Below are positions 24,763-34,900 of a stretch of DNA of 64,000 nucleotides, one piece after another; position 1 is the first letter of the stretch, and every line of letters starts with the position of its first letter. The DNA is from Patiria pectinifera (lineage: Eukaryota; Echinodermata; Asteroidea; Valvatida; Asterinidae). Both the position numbers and the translations under genes were made by a program. The stretch covers positions 17,443,513-17,507,512 of the forward strand of contig CM057147.1 in the NCBI GenBank assembly GCA_029964075.1, in the 5' to 3' direction. The notes under the pieces are model-generated. The model ran no database searches, had not been told where the DNA came from, and worked only from the letters and a program-made list of their open reading frames with translations.

Positions 24763-25051
24763 GCGTATCCAGCTTTTGATGTCGGGGGGGGGGGGCAAAC
24801 GCACATCCGCGCCGAAATGTACACATGTGTTTTTTTTCTCCAGACACTTGCCCCCCTTAAAATAAAAAAAGCGGAGGGGGGGGGGGGCTGGTACCCATCT
24901 TCCGAATGGGGGGCGCTCTTCAAAACTGACCATTGTTATGCATACTACATATTATATAGACATTATCACGGCGCATTATAATGGTTGTTAAGCGCGTTTT
25001 CTTTCGTGGGATTGATGTCAGAAGTCTATGCTGGCAAAGTGCCCCCCCCCC
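24763..25051. other. G/C-homopolymer-rich insert
   Basis: Present only in this spacer copy, between spacer-1 sequence and the lectin exon relic. It has runs of 9 or more G or C at about 24783, 24884 and 25042. Probably a decayed element; no coding signal. Confidence 0.5.
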
Positions 25052-25134
25052 CATTTGCCACCCCACTGGCCCCAAGTAGAAGGAAACGCCCCTCTACGAC
25101 CACCAATGGAGGCCTCACACATGTCGTCACCACC
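25052..25134 (-). pseudogene. Orphan fragment of lectin exon 1
   Basis: On the minus strand this 83-bp piece translates to GGDDMCEASIGGRRGAFPST then WGQWGGK, clearly the middle of an MMVS-type exon 1. The CP cysteine is Phe here. It has no start, no donor and no exon 2 partner, and it joins directly to the 3' flank of lectin B. A deletion relic of another array member. Confidence 0.85.
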
Positions 25135-25197
25135 TTATTTCAATTATCTTCATAGTCGCAAGGAGACTATTGACCAGTTCATAATGACATTGGGTTC

Positions 25198-25952
25198 TTA
25201 AAAGTGCAGCTGTGGTGCAGGGCGGATGCATATTGCACGGAGTGGCGACTCGCAATACAAGTCATTCCATTTCCCTCCTGCCCATACCTCAGCGCAGTCC
25301 TCCCCATACGGCTCGGGCCCGCCACTAGGCTGATTTAAATCCCAGTTCCTGAACTCCACTTCGTCAGTACCATCCTGACACTTCCAAGTACCTATCCAAA
25401 AAATAAAAAATAAAAATAAACCGTGTAAATAAAAATAGTAAACACATGAGGGTGTATAGGAGTCGACAAACAATAATGAATCTTCGAAAGAAACAACGGT
25501 GATCTTTTTATTTGTTGAAATTCTGTGTTTGTGTAAGTTGATTAAATCATGAACATTCTTTTTTATTTCTATGTTAAATCATGACACTATGAAATTATGT
25601 AATCCTTTGAAATAGACAAACCTTCTTCATCGAGATCGTTGCAATTGATCCAAAACAGGTTTTCACGCTGTTCCATCGGCTGTAACACTAGCGTCTTGAG
25701 GAATTCAGTTTCCTCATCGGACCGTGGCACGACCAAGGCACCTCCCATCTTGATGCATTCCTCTTTTGCCTGAAACCATGTCAGCTCCACCATGATGGCT
25801 TTGTAGCATTTGCCACCCCACTGGCTCCAAGCAGCAGGACACACCCCTCTACGACCACCAATGGAGGCATCACACATGTCGTTACCACCAGTGCAACCCA
25901 TGATCAGATGCAGGCTTATCAAGCCAAAGATGAGCCGTTCAGACACCATCAT
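25198..25952 (-). CDS. Lectin B: secreted C-type lectin, MMVS type
   Basis: Exon 1 is 25622-25952 and exon 2 is 25198-25391; the 230-bp intron is GT..AG. The product is 174 aa. Signal peptide MMVSERLIFGLISLHLIMGC (the second Met could also start). The CTLD contains GVCPAAW..KCY, so the N-terminal disulfide pair is kept, then TWFQAKEEC, FWINCNDL, TWKCQDGTDEVEFRNW and KWNDLYC. The binding tripeptide aligns as QPS in a longer loop (NQPSGGPEPYGEDC), so the usual Asn/Asp ligand is Ser. The extra pair WINC/WKC is present. It is nearly identical to lectin C, 4.06 kb to the right, so the duplication is recent. The 'LVLQPMEQREN' stretch before FWINC is longer than in A, F, G and H. Confidence 0.88.
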
Positions 25953-26737
25953 CTCTCAGGCCTCACTCAACTGGTGTCTGCTTCTGAAATGATGACTGCA
26001 TATCGTGTTGAATCATCGAAACAGAACAATATCGCAGCACTTGTCCTGATATTTTCTTTTAATTAAGAGTGGAGATACCGAGACACGATGGAAACTCCTC
26101 CATTTGTATCTTAGACAATATACCCTGCACGTTGAGGGCGTCTCGGATGGTATTCTTTGTTATATTAATTTGTTCACGGCGACTGCACCAAATGTTTATT
26201 CAATACAAAACCACCCGCGTCCTCTTATTATGCAGAATTGATCGTTGGCAGTGAACGTTTGACTCCTGTTGCCATATTGTGTTTGTCATCGGGAGACATT
26301 TCAAATTTATTTTAAAAGTTAACCTGCGATTAAAAATGAGATGTCTGCCATGCATTTTGTACTCAATAAATACATGTCAGTGAAATACTGTAACCCCACG
26401 GTTAGTCACCAAAAATCTTAAAATCGCTCGGCCGTGGCAATTAGAAAAGCGTGGGGCGTGGGCTGGAAACTACATGACACTATAGGGGGCGCTGTTCAGG
26501 ACACGAATGCACATGTATGCAGACGTGCGTGCTTACGTCCCTTGACCTTACATCAAAACGATGCATTTAAGGCTTTTTTATACTATGTTCTCCATTTTCC
26601 ATTACTATTTAACACATTTGAACTATTGGAAAGTTGAAAGAAAACCTCAACATCGGCATATTTCGGTTTCTCCCCACAAAATTGTGGGGGAGGGGGAGAT
26701 GTTCCAATGGCCCTTCCACCCCTTCAAACAAAAGGGG

Positions 26738-26803
26738 GCTATATCCTCCCCCACCCCCACTCCCAACCCCACCCCAACCCCACCCCCACCCCAGGATTTA
26801 TGC
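26738..26803 (-). repeat. C-rich tract with G-quadruplex potential
   Basis: CCTCCCCCACCCCCACTCCC and following CCCCA repeats. The minus strand carries many runs of 4-5 G with 1-2 base loops. Equivalent tracts of different length are at about 30782-30830, 46710-46766 and 56018-56062. Confidence 0.7.
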
Positions 26804-26991
26804 CCTTGCCCAAGGCATAGGTAATGGAACAACCAGAACCTCTGTTATTTCAATCATTTCGCAAAGGCAGATCCAAGGGGGGCCCCCATCCCCCGCCCAC
26901 ACCGAAAACTAAATTTCCTTAATTTCCGGGAATACCGTCATTACTCAGTACTGTAAATCTTGATTCACTGCTTCAGGTCTTTGGTCTTCTT

Positions 26992-27263
26992 CATGGGCGT
27001 CATGAGAGGCAGGGGGCACTTGCCCTCCCTGGAAAAGCAAAAAAGAAAAAAAAGAAAAAAAGGAAGAAAAAAAAAAGATAAAAAAGAAAAGAAAAAGCGG
27101 CGCGAAGACAAAGTGGTGTAAATTTAATGAGTGGGGGGGGGGGGGCAAAATGTCCCTGCCCCCCTCTAAAACTGATTAATCGAGAATGTGTTAAGAAAAA
27201 CAAGCATTTTTTTGCAAAATTTGTTTTTGCCCCCCTCTAGAAAAAATCCTGGCGACGCCCATG
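26992..27263. mobile_element. 272-bp element with 8-bp target duplication (hAT-like)
   Basis: The ends are CATGGGCGTC and GACGCCCATG, flanked on both sides by GTCTTCTT (26984-26991 and 27264-27271). The other spacer-2 copies read straight through (CCTATGGTCTTTTTATGTG at about 31031), giving an empty site. The interior is poly-purine with a G run and has no frame. Confidence 0.82.
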
Positions 27264-27819
27264 GTCTTCTTATGTGTTGACTTCAACGCCTCATCCAACC
27301 CGTTATCCCCCTCTCCCCTTCGACAAATCTTGGACTTACAAAAACTCAGCACCCCCCTCCCCCCCCTTAAAAAAAATCCTGGCTCCGTCACTCTTTAGTC
27401 GATTCACTTTATCCCTCATTTCTCCCAAATCTCAAATAAATATCACTCTAATCTCCCTGAATTAATTGACGCCTCTGAATTAAACATGTCAAAAGAATAC
27501 TTAAAAATGATTCAATGCTTACTGCAGACAATTTAGGAGTTTCTTAAACTAAATACAATTTTATTTCATTACTGGACACAGATTTCTTTTTCATAATTTT
27601 CTCAAAGTTCTAGCTGCCTGGATTTAAACTAATTATTTGTGATTGTTTTACCGTACATTATTTTTCCAGATATAATTTCTGTCCTCTCGATTTTTTTCTA
27701 AACAGATTTTTATACCAAGCGAGAGTTGAATTATTGTCTGACTGCAATACATTTGCGACGTATTATTATTTCTAAGCAAAACGTCGATTTTTTTTTCTTT
27801 TCTCATTTAAAAGTGAATA

Positions 27820-28905
27820 TAGGTTTTCCCGGCTATTTTAACACTTGTATCACACGAATTCCCTATATCGATACTTAAATTTCGTCCCCGAACATCGCCA
27901 AGCTCAATTCTCAAATTGAATTTCAAAAAGCCACCACTAGATTTCATTTAATGTTCAGTATAATTCAAATTGTTAGCATTCCGATTCGTCCGAAATCTTT
28001 GAAATTCGTCTCGTGAAGCAATCGGCGTTGAATTGAAAAAGCAAATTCGTTTTTTGTTATTCGTTTTAATGTTCTTGTCGTTACATTTCGTCTCTGGCGA
28101 CTTAAAACGTTACGATTAAAAATGTGCCCAATCTTTGGACTTGTTTGCGCATTAATTAAATTTTAATTTTTAACAAATATTTCCTTATAAATAAAAGTAT
28201 AGCTTTAAGTTTTGAGGTTTTTTTGACAATTAACATAAAAATCAGAAATTGAACTTTCACAATATGCTCTTTGCTTAGCATATGGAGATTAAGCATTAAG
28301 ATCAAACACCTTCGTTATGTTGCTCTTTGATATATGTATATGAATAAAACAACAGAAATACGATATGTCTATCAAAGAACAACATTAAAAAGTTCTTTGA
28401 ACTTAATGCTTAGTGTCCATGTCATAAGTGCATATTGTGAAATGTCAATTCCTGACTCTAATGTTAATTGTGAAACACAGAAATAAATATTCATACCTTA
28501 CAGCTAACTACTTTTATTTATACATATAAGGAAATATATGTTGAGTTATCATTGTTTTAATACGCATAATTCTTCAAATAAGTGTAAAGATTGGGCGCAT
28601 TTTCTAATCGTATACGATTTAAGTCACCGGGACGAAATGTAATGACAAGAACATTAAAACGAATGACAAAAAAAACGAATTTGCTTTTTCAATTCAACGC
28701 CGATTGCTTCACGAGACGAATTTCAAAGATTTCGGACGAATCGGAATGCTAACAATTTGAATTATACTGAACATTAAATGAAATCTAGTGGTGGTTTTTT
28801 GAAATTCAAATTGAGAATTGAGCTTGGTGATGTTCGAGGACGAAATTAAAGTATCGATATAGGGAATTCGTGTGATACAAGTGTTAAAATAGCCGGGAAA
28901 ACCTA
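27820..28905. mobile_element. 1,086-bp palindromic MITE with TA target duplication
   Basis: TAGGTTTTCCCGGCTATTTT at the left pairs with its complement ending CCGGGAAAACCTA at the right, and the arms stay complementary, with growing divergence, to a loop near 28330-28365. The flanks are GTGAA-TA and TA-CTATGAACGG. The paralogous spacers at about 31573 and 47473 read GTGAATACTA.GAACGG with a single TA, so this is an exact TA insertion. No open frame, so it was mobilised in trans, most likely by a Tc1/mariner-type or other TA-targeting transposase. Confidence 0.88.
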
Positions 28906-29255
28906 TACTATGAACGGCGTTTGTATTTCAGAAAAAAACAGCAATTATTCCTTAAGTTAAATTTGAAAACAGCACAGACAGAAGTTTTGGAATAATATAA
29001 TTACATACAATTTTCGAACGACTTTCAAAATTTTAAAACAATTTCTGTCGTATTTTACATTTAAGACTCTAACTAAAAGTATTACCTTCACAATTATCTT
29101 ATTTCAATTATCTTCACAGTCATTTCTATACATGTGTTTCGACAAAGTCCACGTATATTGGCCAGAATGAGTTTTTGTTTTGATTCGGATAGCTATCTAT
29201 GGAATCTGTATAGTCGCAAGGAGACTATTGACCAGTTCATAATGACATTGGGTTC

Positions 29256-30010
29256 TTAAAAGTGCAGCTGTGGTGCAGGGCGGATGCATATTGCACGGAG
29301 TGGCGACTCGCAATACAAGACATTCCATTTCCCTCCTGCCCATACCTCAGCGCAGTCCTCCCCATACGGCTCGGGCCCGCCACTAGGCTGATTTAAATCC
29401 CAGTTCCTGAACTCCACTTCGTCAGTACCATCCTGACACTTCCAAGTACCTATCCAAAAAATAAAAAATAAAAATAAACCGTGTAAATAAAAATAGTAAA
29501 CACATGAGGGTGTATAGGAGTCGACAAACAATAATGATTCTTCGAAAGAAACAACGGTGATCTTTTTATTTGTTGAAATTCTGTGTTTGTGTAAGTTGAT
29601 TAAATCATGAACATTCTTTTTTATTTCTATGTTAAATCATGACACTATGAAATTATGTAATCCTTTGAAATAGACAAACCTTCTTCATCGAGATCGTTGC
29701 AATTGATCCAAAACAGGTTTTCACGCTGTTCCATCGGCTGTAACACTAGCGTCTTGAGGAATTCAGTTTCCTCATCGGACCGTGGCACGACCAAGGCACC
29801 TCCCATCTTGATGCATTCCTCTTTTGCCTGAAACCATGTCAGCTCCACCATGATGGCTTTGTAGCATTTGCCACCCCACTGGCTCCAAGCAGCAGGACAC
29901 ACCCCTCTACGACCACCAATGGAGGCATCACACATGTCGTTACCACCAGTGCAACCCATGATCAGATGCAGGCTTATCAAGCCAAAGATGAACCGTTCAG
30001 ACACCATCAT
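29256..30010 (-). CDS. Lectin C: near-identical copy of B with altered WND motif
   Basis: Exon 1 is 29680-30010 and exon 2 is 29256-29449, with a 230-bp intron. The product is 174 aa. It differs visibly from lectin B at residue 7 (Phe for Leu) and, more importantly, in the calcium motif: KWNVLYC replaces KWNDLYC. The Asp of WND is a calcium ligand in canonical CTLDs, so with QPS as the tripeptide this copy probably cannot bind sugar through Ca2+. The N-terminal disulfide cysteines (CP, KCY), the WINC/WKC pair and all core cysteines remain, so the fold should be kept. Signal peptide and start are as in B. Intact gene, possibly changed in function. Confidence 0.86.
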
Positions 30011-31921
30011 CTCTCAGGCCTCACTCAACTGGTGTCTGCTTCGGAAATGATGACTGCATATCGTGTTGAATCATCCAAACAGAACAATATCGCAGCACTT
30101 GTCCTGATATTTTCTTTTAATTAAGAGTGGAGATACCAAGACACAATGGAAACTCCTCCTTTTGTATCTTAGACAATAGACCCTGCGCGTTGAGGGCCTC
30201 TCGAATGGTATCCTTTGTTATATTAATTTGTTCACGGTGAATGCACCAAAGGTTTATTCAATACAAAACCACCCGCGTCCTCTTATTATGCAGAATTGAT
30301 CGTTGGCAGTGAACGTTTGACTCCTGTTGCCATATTGTGTTGGTCATTGGGAGACATTTCAAATTTAATGTAAAAGTTAACCTGCGATTAAAAATGAGAT
30401 GTCTGCCATGCATTTTGTACTCAATAAAGACATGTCAGCGAAATACTGTAACCCCCACGGTTAGTCACCAAAAAATCTTAAAATCGCTCGGCCGTGGCAA
30501 TTAGAAAAGCGTGGGGCGTGGGCTGGAAACTACATGACACTATAGGGGGCGCTGTTCAGGACACGAATGCACATGCGGACGTGTGTGCTTACGTCCCTTG
30601 ACCTTACGTCAAAACGGTGCATTTAAAGCTTTTCTATACTATGTTCTCCATTTTCCATTACTATTTAACACACTTGAACTATTGGAAAGTTGAAAGAAAA
30701 CCTCAACATTGGCATATTTCGGTTTCTTGCCACAAAATTGTGGGGGAGGGGGCAAATGTTCCAATGGCCCTTCCACCAAATATCCTCCCCCACCCCCACT
30801 CCCAAGCCCATCCCAACCCCACCCACCCGAGGATTTATGCCCTTGCCCAGGGCATAGGTAATGGAACAACCGGAACCTCTGTTATTTCAAGCATTTCGCA
30901 AAGGCAGACCCAAGGGGGGGGGACCCATCCCCCACCCACACCAAAAACTAATGGAAAAACCTCAAATTTTCTTAATTTCCCGGAATACCGTCATCACTTA
31001 TGATTGTAAATCTTGATTCACTGCTTCAGGCCTATGGTCTTTTTATGTGTTGACTGCAACGCCTCATCCAACCCGTTATCCCCCTCCCCTTCGACAAATC
31101 TTGGACTTACAAAAAATCAGTCCCCCCCCCCTTAAAAAAATCCTGGTTCGTCACTCTTAAGTCGATTCTCTTTATCCCTCATTTCTACCAAATCTCAAAT
31201 AAATATCACTCTTAGATCCCTGAATTAATTGACGCCTCTGAATTAAACATGTCAAGTCTTGAAAATGATTTGATGCTTACTGCAGACAATTTATGAGTTT
31301 ATTTCACTAAATACCATTTTATTAAATTACTGGACACAGATTTCTTTTTCATAATTTTCTCAAAGTTCCAGCTGCCTGGATTTAAACTAATTTATTGTGA
31401 TTTTAACCGTACACTATTTTCAATATATAATTTCTGTTCTCTCGATTTTTTTCTAAACGGATTTTTAATACCAAGCGAGAGTTGAATTATTGTCTGACTG
31501 CAATACATTTGCGACGTATTATTATTTCTAAGCCAAACGTCGATTTATTTTCTTGTTGTCTCATTTAAAAGTGAATACTAGGAACGGCGTTTGTATTTCA
31601 GAAAAACAGCAATTATTCCTTAAGTTAAATTTGAAAACAGCACAGACAGTAGTTTTGGATTAATATAATTACATACAATTTTCGAACCACTTTCAAAAAT
31701 TTAAAACAATTTCTGTCGTATTTTACATTTAAGACTCTAACTAAAATTATTACCTTCACAATTATCTTATTTCAATTATCTTCACAGCCATTTCTATACA
31801 TGTGTTCCGACAAAGTCCACGTTTATTGGCCAGAATGAATTTTTGTTTTGATTCAGATAGCTGTTTGGAATCTGTATAGTCGCAAGGAGACTATTGACCA
31901 GTTCATAATTACAGTGGGTTA
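30011..31921. repeat. Array spacer 2, copy 2
   Basis: Spacer between lectin C and exon 2 of lectin D. It lacks both elements found in copy 1 and so provides their empty sites (about 31031 and 31573). It carries the C-rich tract and a C run at about 31120. No gene. Confidence 0.8.
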
Positions 31922-34900
31922 TTAAAAGTGCAGCTGTGGTGCAGGGCGGATGCATATTGCAAGGCGTAGCTCATTGCATGGCAAGTCATTCCATTTCCCT
32001 TCTGACCATACCTCAGCGCAGTGCTCATAACCTCTGTCGTTACTAGGTTGGCCGTCAGCAAGGTCCCAATTCCTGAACTCCACTTCGTCAGTACCATCCT
32101 GACACTTCCAAGTACCTATCCAAAAAAAGCAGAAAACAGTGATAGATGGCAAAAATGAATGTTGCGTTTATCAGACTGAAACGAGTACGATTGTCTATTT
32201 GAAGAATTATTTTAAAGTCATTTTTATTGGGTTTATGGGTGTTGTGCACGTTGCGTTTTCCAAGTTATAAACAAACACTCACCGCAGCATACTTGCAGGG
32301 TACAACCTGTGTCGGCCATGGGGTTTATGATAAATCCACGATCCATAATCCATGCGTCTGTACGGAGACCGGTGGTCGATCACCCCTCGATGATCGCACC
32401 GATCATGGAGCAAATAAATAACTCCGTCCGTGCGCCTATATTCCTCTTGTTAATCGATACAATACCAATGGCACTCTTCTACACTGCCACCAGAATCATC
32501 CAAGTAAAAATATATGTCTGTGCGCGGTGATCGTAGAAAAGGGAAGGTTTTGGCATCAGCGAGAGCAATTGCTAGTACACATGCACACTACTGTATACAT
32601 TACGGCCATCCGATCAGATAGCGCTCAAGTTTTCTTAATCCGTGACGGCTAAATTATTGATTAGGCTCTATAGTCTGCAGAGGCGCGTACAATATGGAAT
32701 GGATTCAGTGGTTTAAAGCCATAACAAAACGTGCGGGCATGTGGTTTTTAAAGGGAACTACAGCCTGGAAAGTGCCCGATTGAGCTAGTGTATCGGAATA
32801 ACACCACCATCATTGTACATTTTGTAATATTTCGTACTAGAACGACCCAAAACCAAGCTATAGCCTATCCATAGTTAAACATTCAGTCGTAACGTGGTCG
32901 TCTTTTTGTGGACGTGTGAGAAACCACTTTTTGGGGGAGTTGGGGGGATTGGCGTTCGACGGGAAAAATGGTGCCCTTTCAACGCTGTCTGTATAGAAAT
33001 GCACCGAACCCTAGTTGTACCTCCGTGCCGGATTTGTTTACAAAATCGAGGATGACTTGGTTTTATCTACGACCATTTTACGGGGGTTATTTAGAGGGCG
33101 TGTCCAAGCGCTAATTTTATGACTGAGAGTAGGCTTTTCCGATTGATAAGACAACACAAACAAAGAAAAATACAACTGCAGAAAGTATATACGTTATGAC
33201 ATTATTGCTTTATTAACTTTATTATTGCTTTATTAAATCACTCGTGTTTTTATTTGTCTGTCCCAATGTATTTCTTCGCAATTATATCGTCATTGTAATG
33301 TTGACTAGTCTTTAATCGTCACTGTCTTCCTCGCTGACGTCTTCTTCATCTTGATGGAAAAATCCGTCAAATTTCATCTGGTGTTTAGGCATAATTCTGC
33401 CGAGAGCCTTTTGTACGCTAATGCCCTTATATATTTTTTCTTCGAGATTGTCCACAATATCTTGATGAGTATCGTTATCTTTCAGATGTAGGTAGCTTGA
33501 CAGAAAATCCCTGTACTTGTCAAAAAAGATTTGCTTGACCGCCCAGAGGGTCTTCCTATCGGCCTTTTCCTTGGCCTGATCTTCACCCATACCCTCGTTG
33601 ATGTACTTTTCATGTTTTTCGCTCCACATTTCACGAGTCGCTTCTTTGGACTCTTCCAACCAGTCTTGGAAAGTAGCATTGTCTTCTAATTCAGAACTAG
33701 ACTCATCTTCATCGTCATCTTCTACCTCCGAGTCCGTTTCCGAGCCCGATTCATCCACGTCAGGATGATCAGATTGAATAACCTCAATTTCAGAATCATC
33801 GTTAACCCCATTCATTTCAGATTCATCTTCAGCATGAGCGTTTTCGGTATGTCGCCAGAGATTATATCTCCGTCCAAAGCTTTTATCACACTGGTTACAA
33901 GCATGGGGTTTGACTGCAGAAAAAGTATTCATGTTGAAGTTATAAAGGCTGATTCACGAATGACAAGAAACGGATGAATTGGTTTAATATATATATTGTG
34001 CCGAGACCTGTCTGTTTCAGCTCATTTCCACATCCCCCCTCCTGCGCATGCTCTCTGCGTGCCTGTGCGCTCTTAATTCCGTGCTCATCCTACTCTTTTC
34101 CCTGCTCATCCTACTCTTTACCGTGCTCATCCTACTCTTTACCGTGCTCATCCTACTCTTTTCCCTGCTCATCCTACTCTTTTCCCTGCTCATCCTACTC
34201 TTTTCCCTGCTCATCCTACTCTTTTCCCTGCTCATCCTACTCTTTTCCCTGCTCATCCTACTCTTTTCCCTGCTCATCCTACTCTTTTCCCTGCTCATCC
34301 TACTCTTTTCCCTGCTCATCCTACTCTTTACCGTGCTCATCCTACTCTTTTCCCTGCTCATCCTACTCTTTTCCCTGCTCATCCTACTCTTTTCCCTGCT
34401 CATCCTACTCTTTTCCCAGCTCATCCTACTCTTTTCCCCGCTCATCCTACTCTTTTCCCTGCTCATTCTACTCTTTTCCCTGCTCATCCTACTCTTTTCC
34501 CTGCTCATTCTACTCTTTTCCTGCTCATCCTACTCTTTCCCTGCTCATCCTACTCTTTTCCCTGCTCATCCTACTCTTTTCCCTGCTCATTTCTGATAAT
34601 TCACTTATTCTCTGCAACCTTTAATGTACACGCTGAAGTATTTGCAATAATAACACGTTTGAGATTGGGCATCTATTTCTGTTACTCTTTTTTTATGACC
34701 AATCTCAAACGTGTTATTATTGCAAATACTTCAGCGTGTACATTAAAGGTTGCAGAGAATAAGTGAATTATCAGAAATGAGCAGGGAAAAGAGTAGGATG
34801 AGCACGGAAAAGAGAAGGATGAGCAGGGAAAAGAGTAGGATGAGCAGGGAAAAGAGTAGGATGAGCAGGGAAAAGAGTAGGATGAGCAGGGAAAAGAGTA

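Larger units (their letters stand above)
25953..29255. repeat. Array spacer 2, copy 1, with two inserted elements
   Basis: Homologous to 30011-31921, 45918-48008 and 55236-57064. It contains the C-rich tract at about 26740-26803, a small hAT-like element (26992-27263) and a 1.09-kb palindromic MITE (27820-28905) found only in this copy. The right part (29090-29255) is the 3' flank of lectin C. Nothing conserved and coding. Confidence 0.8.

Noticed and set aside
32227-32530. Open frames in the outer palindrome arms (also mirrored at 37158-37461)
   Set aside because: Two overlapping frames of 64-73 codons exist only because the arms are copies. There is no domain, no promoter-like signal and no codon bias. 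Not called as genes.
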